13,408 nt of DNA from JAVBOV01 sp031550205 (GTDB taxonomy: Bacteria > Pseudomonadota > Alphaproteobacteria > RF32 > CAG-239): assembly GCA_031550205.1 (NCBI GenBank), contig JAVBOV010000022.1, forward strand, positions 1-13,408, in the 5' to 3' direction. Position numbers and translations under genes: made by a program. This document shows, piece by piece, positions 5,495 through 13,018 of the stretch (positions are counted from its first letter, which is position 1; every line of letters starts with the position of its first letter). The notes under the pieces were generated by a model. The model saw only the letters and a list, made by a program, of their open reading frames with translations, was not told the DNA's origin and did no database searches.

Positions 5495-5514
5495 CCTCCC
5501 CTTAAAAGGGGAGG
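5495..5514. repeat. GC-rich palindrome, 9-bp stem
   Basis: CCTCCCCTT (5495-5503) and AAGGGGAGG (5506-5514) flank two A. No T-run follows on either side, so it is more likely part of a repeat element than an intrinsic terminator, though it could stall transcripts reading through from mnmA. Confidence 0.7.
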
Positions 5515-5623
5515 AGAATAATAAAAACAATGACGGTTAGCGTTTTTCCACATTTTAACAAAATTGTAACTATTATTACTTATAATCCATGCTAAAATAA
5601 AGGTATATAAGGGGGTAAAAGCC

Positions 5624-6229
5624 ATGAAAAAGTACTTATGTATATTAGCTGTATTGCTGGGTTTTATGGCCTCAAATGCATATTCCCAATTGCCTTCAAA
5701 CCCTTGGCAGCCCAAAGCTCCAACCCCTAATGACGGCTATTTCGGAGATAATCTGCCCGAGGCCGGTCCCAACCCTGCCCCAACTTCGCCTGAATACCAA
5801 GAAGGCCCGACCGACGGTTACATTCTGCCGGTTGACCCGTGGTCAAGAGCCCGCGACCGCACCAACACCCGCACTTGGCGCCAGAGCGGCAGCCACGGCC
5901 GCCTAAATTATGTCGGCGAAGGCACAACTTATACCGATGCCCAAGGTCAAGAAATGATTGCCCCTGAAGTCAACCGCCATAACATGCTGATTATGACTGA
6001 ACACCTAAGAAGAATGGGCTATAAGATTCCGGCCAGCTATGACCAAAAAATCAGAGACATGCCGCAAGCCTACGGCCGCATGTTAAGAGAAAACTATAAT
6101 AAGGTTCAATCCGCCAACGACCCGTTCGGCCGCATCTTCAACAATTTTATGACCGACGTTGAACAAGGCACCGGCTTAGACTTTGAAAACCTTTTGTTTA
6201 ACAGTGTGGATTTGCTTTCTACGGATTAA
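5624..6229 (+). CDS. Exported protein of unknown function, 201 residues
   Basis: I do not recognise a family. The N-terminus is a clear Sec signal peptide: MKKY, a hydrophobic core LCILAVLLGFMA, and a probable cleavage after AYS (residue 21). The mature N-terminal half is rich in Pro, Gly, Asn and Asp with two DGY motifs (NDGYFGD, TDGYILPVDPW) and looks unstructured. The second half, from about residue 115, is predicted helical (HNMLIMTEHLRRMGYKIPASYDQKI) and ends in an acidic tail. No membrane anchor or lipobox is visible, so it is periplasmic or secreted. GGGGG eight bases before the ATG at 5624 is a strong ribosome binding site. The next gene, also exported, begins 11 bases after the stop, so the two probably form an operon and may act together. 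Confidence 0.85.
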   Translation: MKKYLCILAVLLGFMASNAYSQLPSNPWQPKAPTPNDGYFGDNLPEAGPNPAPTSPEYQEGPTDGYILPVDPWSRARDRTNTRTWRQSGSHGRLNYVGEGTTYTDAQGQEMIAPEVNRHNMLIMTEHLRRMGYKIPASYDQKIRDMPQAYGRMLRENYNKVQSANDPFGRIFNNFMTDVEQGTGLDFENLLFNSVDLLSTD

Positions 6230-6232
6230 GGA
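6228..6232 (+). promoter_or_regulatory. Ribosome binding site supporting a TTG start at 6241
   Basis: AAGGA overlaps the stop codon of the upstream gene and lies eight bases before TTG at 6241. The codons that follow encode a textbook signal peptide beginning M/L-K-K-T, so TTG is the most credible start. Confidence 0.65.
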
Positions 6233-6240
6233 TTAAAGCA

Positions 6241-6594
6241 TTGAAAAAAACATTAACCGTTTTATCTCTTCTTTGTGCATTTGTCTCATCGGCAAATGCA
6301 CAAACTGCTTCACAAACCGCAGAACCGGAAATTAAATTTAATGAAGTCACCATTGAACAGCGCATTGCGGCGGAAAAGAACTTTAATCAAAATATCGATT
6401 TTATTGCCTATCAATCCGATGAAAGAACCTTAAAAGAGTTCATCAGAAATTCTCAAATGCTTGATGACGCATATGCCAAATCTCAAGGCCTGCCGGCTCC
6501 ATATCGCCGCAAAATAAACGTTAAAGACCGCGCCGCCGTAAAAAGATATTTGGAAACCCTAAGCCCTGAGCATATGGATTTACTCAATCAATAA
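6241..6594 (+). CDS. Small exported protein of unknown function, 117 residues
   Basis: No family is recognised. Residues 1-20 form a Sec signal peptide (KKTLTVLSLLCAFVSSANA) with cleavage predicted after ANA. The mature protein of about 97 residues is charged and helical, containing VTIEQRIAAEKNFNQNID and TLKEFIRNSQMLDDAY; it ends with a basic-then-acidic segment including KINVKDRAAVKRYLETL. There is no membrane segment, lipobox or cysteine in the mature part, so it should be periplasmic or secreted. The start is TTG, preceded by AAGGA at good spacing. It follows the 201-residue exported protein with an 11-base gap and is followed by a separate promoter for the permease, so these two genes make their own unit. 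No clear sequence similarity between the two is seen. Confidence 0.83.
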   Translation: MKKTLTVLSLLCAFVSSANAQTASQTAEPEIKFNEVTIEQRIAAEKNFNQNIDFIAYQSDERTLKEFIRNSQMLDDAYAKSQGLPAPYRRKINVKDRAAVKRYLETLSPEHMDLLNQ

Positions 6595-6599
6595 ACCTT

Positions 6600-6628
6600 T
6601 TGTTAGTATTTTTAATATATCTTATAAT
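6600..6628 (+). promoter_or_regulatory. Sigma70-type promoter of the permease gene
   Basis: TTGTTA (6600-6605) and TATAAT (6623-6628) are separated by exactly 17 bases, placing the transcription start near 6635 and leaving a leader of about 27 bases. Confidence 0.65.
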
Positions 6629-6661
6629 CTGAAGTTTTATTTGATTCTAGGATTTTTTAAA

Positions 6662-7996
6662 ATGCCACATACAGCTACCGCCATTTTCGGCATGAACCCC
6701 ATGGTTTTATCCAGCGCCATCTTAATTGTCAGCTATATCATTTTGTTCACTGAAAAGTTAAACCGCGCTGTTGTTGCCCTGCTTGGCGCCAGCGTCATGA
6801 TTTTTGCCGGCATCTTAACCCAGGAAACAGCCATCCAGGGCATAGATTTCAACACCATAGCCCTTTTAACCGGCATGATGATAATTGTCGGCATATCCGC
6901 CAAATCCGGCATGTTTCAGTTTGTGGCCATATGGTCTGCCAAAAAAGTCAAGGCCAACCCGCGCGGACTGCTGGTGGTCTTATCTGTTGTCACCGCCGTT
7001 TTCTCTGCTTTCTTAGATAATGTCACCACTGTTTTGCTGGTGGTACCCGTAACTTTCCAAATTGCCAGAGAATTAAAAGTCAACCCTTACCCGTATTTGG
7101 TCTTAGAAATTTTTGCCTCCAACATCGGCGGCACCGCCACCCTCATCGGCGACCCGCCGAATATCTTAATCGGCTCTGCCTTGGGCCTTTCTTTCACCGA
7201 CTTTTTGCTGCACTTAACCCCGGTCTGCATTGTCACCATGATAGTGCTGATTCTCGCCTTTGACTTTATCTGGGGACGAAAGATTATCACCAGCAAACGC
7301 TTCCGCGTCACCATCATGCAGATGAATGAAATAGAATATATCACCGATTGGAAGCTTTTGAAAAAATCTCTTTTTGTGCTGTTTATGGTAATTTTCGGCT
7401 TCATTTTGGCTGAACATCTCCACATTAACAATGGCACCATTGCCATGTTCGGAGCCTCTGTTTTGGTTCTGTTATACACGCTGGGAGACAACCACCAGGA
7501 ACGCGACCACAAGGTTGAGAAAGCCTTTGCCTTGGTAGACTGGACCACCATCTTTTTCTTTGCCGGCTTGTTTATGATTGTATACGGATTGGAACATTCC
7601 GGAATATTGGAAGTTCTCGGCGCAAAATTTGTGGAAGCAACTCAAGGCAGCATTGAAAAAGCGGCTGTTCTGGTAATGTGGGTTTCAGCCTTTGTTTCCA
7701 CCGCCATAGACAACATTCCTTTTGTTGCCACCATGATTCCGATTTTAAAATCCATGGAACCTTCCATGGGCGGCCGCGAGGCCATGATGCCGGTTTGGTG
7801 GTCATTATCGCTGGGCGCCTGTTTCGGCGGCAACGGCAGCTTAATCGCCGCCTCAGCCAACGTCATTGTGGCAGGCATCGCCAGCCGTGAAGGCTATCCC
7901 ATCAGCTTCCTTGGTTTCATGAAGTGGGCGCTTCCCACCATGATCGTCAGCGTCATCATCGCCACCGGATTCATATATTTAGAATATTTCATTTAA
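6662..7996 (+). CDS. ArsB/NhaD-family ion permease
   Basis: This is an inner-membrane secondary transporter of the ion transporter superfamily (ArsB, NhaD, CitMHS, mammalian P protein). The 444 residues make about 11-12 hydrophobic segments in two homologous halves. Each half has its signature: FSAFLDNVTTVLLVVPVT and then SNIGGTATLIGDPPNILIG in the first, and STAIDNIPFVATMIPI and then GACFGGNGSLIAASANVIVAG in the second. These paired DN(V/I)xxV and GG(T/N)xxLI motifs are the re-entrant substrate-binding hairpins. Substrate cannot be read from sequence; sodium/proton antiport or export of an oxyanion or organic anion are the likely options. The frame opens at TTG 6641, but ATG 6662 has TAGGA nine bases upstream and is preferred. 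No arsenic genes are nearby, so arsenite export is unsupported. Confidence 0.9.
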   Translation: MPHTATAIFGMNPMVLSSAILIVSYIILFTEKLNRAVVALLGASVMIFAGILTQETAIQGIDFNTIALLTGMMIIVGISAKSGMFQFVAIWSAKKVKANPRGLLVVLSVVTAVFSAFLDNVTTVLLVVPVTFQIARELKVNPYPYLVLEIFASNIGGTATLIGDPPNILIGSALGLSFTDFLLHLTPVCIVTMIVLILAFDFIWGRKIITSKRFRVTIMQMNEIEYITDWKLLKKSLFVLFMVIFGFILAEHLHINNGTIAMFGASVLVLLYTLGDNHQERDHKVEKAFALVDWTTIFFFAGLFMIVYGLEHSGILEVLGAKFVEATQGSIEKAAVLVMWVSAFVSTAIDNIPFVATMIPILKSMEPSMGGREAMMPVWWSLSLGACFGGNGSLIAASANVIVAGIASREGYPISFLGFMKWALPTMIVSVIIATGFIYLEYFI

Positions 7997-8117
7997 AACA
8001 GGTCGACTGGCAAAGCCGGGCGACTACGGAATGTCATCCTCGGAGTAAACCGTATGAGGCCTGCCGAACTATGTTTAACCCGGGGATCCAGGTTTTAATA
8101 AAAAATCAATAGAAAAA
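7997..8117. other. Permease-bamA intergenic stretch with small hairpins
   Basis: Between the permease stop and the terminator are about 120 bases with three weak hairpins: 8002-8024 (GTCG...CGAC around CTGGC/GCCGG), 8038-8059 (CCTC...GAGG) and 8060-8092 (CCTG...CAGG). The stretch is more GC-rich than the surrounding intergenic DNA and includes ATGTCATCCT, reminiscent of the repeat elements elsewhere in the window. No gene is supported. Confidence 0.35.
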
Positions 8118-8142
8118 GCCCGCTTAACAGCGGGCCTTTTTC
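8112..8142. terminator. Bidirectional terminator between the permease gene and bamA
   Basis: GCCCGC (8118-8123) pairs with GCGGGC (8130-8135) across TTAACA, flanked by A-runs on the left and T-runs on the right. It can therefore end both the permease transcript and, on the minus strand, the uppS-bamA operon, whose last stop codon is at 8142. Confidence 0.92.
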
Positions 8143-10400
8143 TACAACCTGGTTCCGAAATTAAGTCTAAACACTTGAGTCTCATCAAAGTCTTCCTTAA
8201 CAATCGGGAAACCGAAATCAACGTCGATTTGTCCCATCGGCGACTGCCATTGGAAACCAAAACCGGTTGCCGCACGCAGACTTGAAGAATAGTTAATATC
8301 GGCCGCATCATAATTATCCGGCTTACCCACTGTTCCCACATCAAGGAACGTGCGTCCCTTAACGCCCATTTCATCCAAACCGATCGGGAAAGACATCTCC
8401 GCACCTGAATAAAGCATCCAGTTGCCGCCCAAAGCGTCGTTTGTCGCCTTATCTCTGGCTGAAATACCGGCCACATCAAAACCGCGCATGGTGTTGCCGC
8501 CCAGATAATATCTCTGCGCCAAACGCACGTCCTCGTCGCCATAAGCCGTAATATAACCGGCGTTTAAGAAAAACTTGAAGGTATAATAGTCTGCCAGAGT
8601 ATAATATTTATAAGCTCTGGTATCAAACTTCAAAAACTTCTCATCGCCGCCAAGACCGGCAATATCATGCCCGGCGGAAACAAAATAACCTTCCTTGGGG
8701 TTAATGGCGCTGTCGCGCTTATCATAGGCCAAAGTCTGGCCGATAATTGAGCCGGTGGTTTTGCCCTCTTCTTCCTTAATATATTTTGAGGCGTTGGCAT
8801 CAACGTTCTTAATCTCATCCTGACGAATGGTATAACGCGTATAATGCGCCAAATCATCAGTGTATTTCCATCCCAGTCTGCCTCTGGCGCCAATGGTGTT
8901 TTCATCATAAGACGCCTCGTCCTGATAGTCTTGCGTGGTTCGATACAAATCCACGCCGGCGCTTAAAGGTCTGCCCATAAAATACGGCTCGGTAAAGCTG
9001 GCTTCATAAGCGGAAGATTTTTGCGACAACGAAGCATCCAAACCAAGCTGCTGACCGCGCCCCTGAAAGTTGTTTTCCACCACTCCTGCTCTGATTAAAG
9101 CGCCGTTAACCGTAGAATATCCCACGCCCACATTAAAATATCCGGTAGATTTTTCTTCAACCTTAACATTAATGTCAGCCTTGCCGCTTTCTTCGCTTGG
9201 CACGGTTTCAATATCAACCTTGCTGAAATAGTCCAGATTTTCAACATTCTTGCGCGAAGCTCTAATCTTAGAGGCGTTGAAAGCATCGCCTTCCTCAATT
9301 CTGAACTCGCGGCGGATAACTTCCTCGTCAGTGCGTTCGTTTCCGGTAATATTAATGCGGTCAACAAAGATTCTGGCACCTTCTTTAATGTTGAAAATCA
9401 CATCAATTTCGCCGGTTTTGGTGTTTTTATTAAGCCTTGGGCTCACATCGACAAACGCAAAGCCGCGCTTGCCCAGCTCATCGGTAATTGCATAAACCGA
9501 TTTTTCAATCAAATCGGCATTATACCAGTCGCCGACCTCAAATTCCACGTTTTCAGACAACGGCGCAATTTCAACGCCCTTAACTTCAGACTTAATGTCA
9601 ATGCTCTTAATCTTATAACGCTTGCCTTCGTCCAGCACATAGGTCACGGTAAAAGACTTTGAATCCGGAGAAAGCTCGGCAACGGCTGAAACCACCCTGA
9701 AATCGGCATACCCGCGCTTGGTATAAAAACGTCTCAAAAGTTCCTTGTCATAATTGGTCTTTTCGGCATCATAATTCTCGGAGCCTGAGAAAATTCTAAA
9801 CCAGCGGCTTTCCTTGGTCATAATCTCGCTCTGCAGGTCATTGTCGTCATAATGCGTGTTGCCCACAAAGTTAACCTTGTCAACCTTGGCAAGCGGTCCT
9901 TCGTCAATTTCATAAACCAAATCCACACGGTTTTGCGAACGTTTAATAATCTTCGGTTCAACCACCGCCGCATAACGTCCGGAGCGCTTATAAACCTCCA
10001 GAATGCGGTTTACATCCTCCTGCACCTTGGCGCGGTTATAAATCGAGCGCGGAGCAAGCTGCACTTCCGATTCCAGCATCTTGTCGTCAATTTTATCATT
10101 GCCGTCAAAAGCGCGCTTATTAATAATCGGATTCTCAACCACCTTAATCAAAAGACCGCCGTCATTCTGCACGTCAAACACCACATCGGCAAAAAGCCCT
10201 GTGGAATAAATATGCTTTAAAGAGTCATCCAGCTTTTCCTGAGAAACATCGTCTCCCATCTTAAAATCAAGATAAGAAATAATGGTTTCTTTTTCCACTC
10301 TTTCCAAACCCTGAACCTCAACCTTATTAATGATTGCCGCATTAGCCTCAAAAGCCAGCAAAGAAGTGGTGGCCATTAATGTCAAAAGTGTTTTTTTCAT
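8142..10400 (-). CDS. bamA: BamA, outer-membrane protein assembly factor
   Basis: BamA is the Omp85 barrel that folds and inserts beta-barrel proteins into the outer membrane. The 752-residue precursor has a Sec signal peptide (MKKTLLTLMATTSLLAFEANA, cleavage after residue 21). Five POTRA domains follow at roughly 23-92, 93-172, 175-263, 266-344 and 347-420; starts such as INKVEVQGLERV, VDKVNFVGNTHY and VDRINITGNERT mark several of them. From about 423 (GYFNVGVGYST) a 16-strand barrel runs to the end, with the Omp85 (V/I)RGF motif as MRGF at 638-641. AAAGGA lies eight bases before the ATG, and rseP ends 12 bases upstream. The protein ends RLNFGTRL: the expected C-terminal aromatic residue is Leu (TTG, one base from Phe). 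bamA closes the operon at a terminator; skp/ompH and lpxD do not follow. Confidence 0.97.
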   Translation of the reverse strand: MKKTLLTLMATTSLLAFEANAAIINKVEVQGLERVEKETIISYLDFKMGDDVSQEKLDDSLKHIYSTGLFADVVFDVQNDGGLLIKVVENPIINKRAFDGNDKIDDKMLESEVQLAPRSIYNRAKVQEDVNRILEVYKRSGRYAAVVEPKIIKRSQNRVDLVYEIDEGPLAKVDKVNFVGNTHYDDNDLQSEIMTKESRWFRIFSGSENYDAEKTNYDKELLRRFYTKRGYADFRVVSAVAELSPDSKSFTVTYVLDEGKRYKIKSIDIKSEVKGVEIAPLSENVEFEVGDWYNADLIEKSVYAITDELGKRGFAFVDVSPRLNKNTKTGEIDVIFNIKEGARIFVDRINITGNERTDEEVIRREFRIEEGDAFNASKIRASRKNVENLDYFSKVDIETVPSEESGKADINVKVEEKSTGYFNVGVGYSTVNGALIRAGVVENNFQGRGQQLGLDASLSQKSSAYEASFTEPYFMGRPLSAGVDLYRTTQDYQDEASYDENTIGARGRLGWKYTDDLAHYTRYTIRQDEIKNVDANASKYIKEEEGKTTGSIIGQTLAYDKRDSAINPKEGYFVSAGHDIAGLGGDEKFLKFDTRAYKYYTLADYYTFKFFLNAGYITAYGDEDVRLAQRYYLGGNTMRGFDVAGISARDKATNDALGGNWMLYSGAEMSFPIGLDEMGVKGRTFLDVGTVGKPDNYDAADINYSSSLRAATGFGFQWQSPMGQIDVDFGFPIVKEDFDETQVFRLNFGTRL

Positions 10401-10412
10401 ACGTTTAATCCT

Positions 10413-11537
10413 TTAAGAAAACCAGCGGTTGAAGAGTCTGGCAAAGTCATTCCAGGTTGCAAAAACCATCAGCGCCAAAATCAAAGACAAGCCGATCTTA
10501 AACAAAATTTCCTTCAGCTTAGCACTAATTTCTCTTCTTGCAACAATTTCTATTGAATATATCACCACATGCCCGCCGTCCAAAACCGGAATTGGAAACA
10601 AATTAATCAGCCCCAGATTAACCGACAGCAGCGCCATAAACACCACAAAATCAAGCCAGCCCTGTTTTTTGGAAATATCGCCGGACATTTCGGCAATGCG
10701 GATAATTCCGCCGATTTCATCGCCGCTTCTTTTACCCGTAACCATCTGCCCCACACCGCGCAGCGTTGCATAAGTCAGATTATAAGTTTCCAAAGTCGCC
10801 AGCTTAACAGATTCCAATAATGACAAATTCTGCTTGGAAATCTCAATCACATTAACCGATTTCACGCCGAGCATCGGGCGCTCTTCGGCATTTTCATCGG
10901 CCTTCATCTTTTTCAAAACAACCTTAAGCTTCAAAATTTTGCCGCCTCGGTCAATCTCCAGATTGGCCTGATTATCATGAATCAGCATAATTTCTCTGGA
11001 AATCTCGTCAAAACTGTCGATTTTAACGCCGTTAATTTTCAAAACCCGATCATTAGCCTTCATTCCGGCCATTTCAGCCGGACTGCCCTTCATCACTTCT
11101 CCCACCACCGGCGGAAAGGTGAACTTGCCCATAAAAAAGAAAATGGAGGCAAAAACCAAAATTGCAAACAAATAATTTGCACCCGGACCCGCCAAAACAA
11201 TCGCCAATTTCTTGAATGGATTCTGAAACGCAAATGCATATTTCTTATCTTCTGCCGAAATGCTTTGCAGAGCCTCATCTTCAGTGGAGGAAGTGGCGTC
11301 TCCGTCGCCCAAAAATTTGCAATATCCGCCCAAAGGAATGGCCGATACCTTCCAATGCGTGCCGGAACGGTCGTCAAACCCCCAAAGCTCTTTACCGAAA
11401 CCGACCGAGAATTCGTCAACTTTCACGCCGGAAAGTTTTGCCGCCAGATAATGCCCCAGTTCGTGCACAAAGACCAAAACGCCGAGCAGAACCAAAAACG
11501 GAACAACATAATAAACCGTATTAATCAACCAATCCAT
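10413..11537 (-). CDS. rseP: RseP/MmpA-type site-2 protease
   Basis: This intramembrane zinc metalloprotease cuts membrane-anchored regulators (anti-sigma factors; PodJ for Caulobacter MmpA) and remnant signal peptides. At 374 residues with one PDZ domain it is the short form, unlike the 450-residue two-PDZ E. coli RseP. Zinc ligands are in HELGH at residues 25-29, within the first membrane helix, and in the LDG motif at 319-321 (NLFPIPVLDGG). IPLGGYCKFLGD is the conserved loop, and the PDZ domain spans about 115-190 (VVGEVMKGSPAEMAGMKANDRVLKINGV). The frame is open 18 codons further upstream into cdsA, but MDWLINTVYY is where family homology begins, so the start is the ATG at 11537, four bases after the cdsA stop. 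Alphaproteobacteria often have dxr between cdsA and rseP; here it is absent. Confidence 0.95.
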   Translation of the reverse strand: MDWLINTVYYVVPFLVLLGVLVFVHELGHYLAAKLSGVKVDEFSVGFGKELWGFDDRSGTHWKVSAIPLGGYCKFLGDGDATSSTEDEALQSISAEDKKYAFAFQNPFKKLAIVLAGPGANYLFAILVFASIFFFMGKFTFPPVVGEVMKGSPAEMAGMKANDRVLKINGVKIDSFDEISREIMLIHDNQANLEIDRGGKILKLKVVLKKMKADENAEERPMLGVKSVNVIEISKQNLSLLESVKLATLETYNLTYATLRGVGQMVTGKRSGDEIGGIIRIAEMSGDISKKQGWLDFVVFMALLSVNLGLINLFPIPVLDGGHVVIYSIEIVARREISAKLKEILFKIGLSLILALMVFATWNDFARLFNRWFS

Positions 11538-11541
11538 AAAC

Positions 11542-12330
11542 TTATCTAACCCAAATAAAGTGGAACATGGCCAGCGCAAACGGAGCGGCAAAAATCAAAC
11601 CATCGATTCTATCAAACACACCGCCGTGTCCGGGAATTAAATCGCTGGAATCTTTAAGCTTCAATCTTCTCTTAATAAACGATTCTAGCAAATCGCCAAT
11701 CTGGGCAATTGTCGCAATCATTGCGCCCATAGCAAACATCAGACTTGCCGCATTGAAGTTGCCGACCACCAAGCGGTCAAACAGCACGCTTAAAGTGCCG
11801 GCCAGAATTACGCCGCCAAACAGTCCCGACCAAGTTTTGTTCGGGCTGATTTTCGGAGCCAGCTTCGGACCTTTTAAGTTGGAACCGACCAAATATCCGC
11901 CCACATCAACGCCCCAAACCACAATCAAAAGCCACAATACATGGAACATGCCGAAGAACAAATACATCCAAATCAAAGAATTCATGCCGATAATAATATA
12001 TGGAATGCCCCAAACCAAAAACGCTTTTTTAGACTCTTTTCTGGCCTTATACCACACAAACATCATGGCAAACAACATCACCACAAGCATTGTCTCAATC
12101 ATTGAAGAAAGCACCACAAATGTCGTGGCCAGAGTGTAGGCAACCGCATAGGTCTCGGGTTTTTTGGAAGGCACCATCTTCACCCATTCCCAGCAAAGCA
12201 TTGCTCCCGCCATCAAAACAAACAGCTTAACATATGGCAGCCCCAAAAATAAGACGCACACGGTAAGCGGAATTAAAATCAAAGAGGTAATAATTCTTTG
12301 CTGCAGAGTTGTTAACTTAGGTTTTGCCAT
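11542..12330 (-). CDS. cdsA: Phosphatidate cytidylyltransferase CdsA
   Basis: CdsA makes CDP-diacylglycerol from phosphatidic acid and CTP in the inner membrane, the branch point for all phospholipids. The 262-residue protein has about seven or eight hydrophobic segments. The central motif is LAPKISPNKTWSGLFGG (157-173), and the C-terminal family signature includes GDLLESFIKRRLKLKD and PGHGGVFDRIDG (212-244), with the Mg-binding acidic residues in place. The frame is open 34 codons upstream inside uppS; I choose the ATG at 12330 (MAKPKLTTLQQR) because GGGAG precedes it at good spacing and homology begins there. It overlaps the end of uppS by 14 bases, implying translational coupling. Confidence 0.96.
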   Translation of the reverse strand: MAKPKLTTLQQRIITSLILIPLTVCVLFLGLPYVKLFVLMAGAMLCWEWVKMVPSKKPETYAVAYTLATTFVVLSSMIETMLVVMLFAMMFVWYKARKESKKAFLVWGIPYIIIGMNSLIWMYLFFGMFHVLWLLIVVWGVDVGGYLVGSNLKGPKLAPKISPNKTWSGLFGGVILAGTLSVLFDRLVVGNFNAASLMFAMGAMIATIAQIGDLLESFIKRRLKLKDSSDLIPGHGGVFDRIDGLIFAAPFALAMFHFIWVR

Positions 12331-13018
12331 ATCTTCTCTCCCTTGTGTTAAATTCTTCAATAATCTTTTCCAGCATTTTCGGCGTAAAGTCGGGCCATAA
12401 GGTGCCGGTAAAATAAAATTCCGAATAAGCAATCTGCCACAAAAGATAATTGCTTACTCTTTTCTCGCCGCTGGTTCTAATCACCAAATCCGGATCCGGC
12501 ATGTCTTTGGTATATAAAATATCAGAAAAAGACTTGATATCAATATCTTCTAAAGAGATATCACCGTTTTTATACATTTCGGCCATTTTCTTAACACCAT
12601 GCACAATCTCTTGGCGCGAACCGTAGCTCAGTGCAATGCACAACGTCATTTTTGTATGATTTTCGGTATCTTTCTCAAGCTTTTCCATTTTTGCAGCAAT
12701 ATCTTCGGCCAGCATATCTCTCTCGCCGATAAACCTTATGCGAACGTTGTTTTCCTTAAATTCTTTTAGATCTGAATCCAGATGTTCGCGCAGAAGCTTC
12801 ATCAAACCGTCAACTTCTTCTTTTGAGCGGTTCCAGTTTTCGGTGGAAAAAGCATAAAGCGTCAAATATTTAACGCCCAAATCTCCGGCGGCGCGGGTAA
12901 TTTTCTTAACCGTCTCCGCCCCTTTTTTATGCCCCATCGACCGCGGCAGTCCGCGTTTTTTAGCCCAACGGCCGTTGCCATCCATAATAATAGCAATATG
13001 CTGCAGGGAGTCAGACAT
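12317..13018 (-). CDS. uppS: Undecaprenyl diphosphate synthase
   Basis: UppS is a cytosolic cis-prenyltransferase that adds isopentenyl diphosphate units to farnesyl diphosphate, giving the C55 lipid carrier for peptidoglycan and O-antigen. The 233 residues carry every family block: IIMDGNGRWAKKRG with catalytic Asp13, GHKKGAE at 29-35, LTLYAFSTENWNR at 52-64, FIGER at 96-100, and DPDLVIRTSGEKRVSNYLLW at 175-194 with the diphosphate-binding Arg residues and the late Glu200. AAGGGA lies just before the ATG. The start overlaps the end of the upstream four-helix-bundle gene by eight bases; frr would normally be in that place. cdsA overlaps its 3' end. Confidence 0.97.
   Translation of the reverse strand: MSDSLQHIAIIMDGNGRWAKKRGLPRSMGHKKGAETVKKITRAAGDLGVKYLTLYAFSTENWNRSKEEVDGLMKLLREHLDSDLKEFKENNVRIRFIGERDMLAEDIAAKMEKLEKDTENHTKMTLCIALSYGSRQEIVHGVKKMAEMYKNGDISLEDIDIKSFSDILYTKDMPDPDLVIRTSGEKRVSNYLLWQIAYSEFYFTGTLWPDFTPKMLEKIIEEFNTRERRYGKT

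Larger units (their letters stand above)
5174..5623. other. Gene-free stretch with inverted repeats and probable repeat debris
   Basis: No credible gene is seen in these 450 bases; the frames present are short, low in complexity and lack start signals. The stretch holds three clear inverted repeats (5298-5322, 5400-5423, 5495-5514) within sequence resembling scattered intergenic repeats of other genomes. Its right end, from about 5520, is AT-rich and leads into the ribosome binding site of the next gene; TATAAT at 5581-5586 lacks a well-spaced -35. Confidence 0.6.

Noticed and set aside
5495..5514. An intrinsic terminator for mnmA
   Set aside because: The stem is GC-rich but lacks a T-run on either strand and lies more than 300 bases after the stop codon.
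5303..5530. A 75-residue minus-strand frame in the intergenic repeat region
   Set aside because: It translates the repeat debris and hairpins, has no ribosome binding site, and resembles spurious frames often annotated in such repeats.
6662..7996. Arsenite efflux (ArsB) as the specific function of the permease
   Set aside because: The motifs are shared across the whole ArsB/NhaD/CitMHS superfamily and no arsR, arsC or arsA gene is nearby.
10977..12139. Long plus-strand frames (190 residues each) opposite rseP and cdsA
   Set aside because: Both lie antisense to well-identified genes and have compositions typical of mirrored coding sequence.
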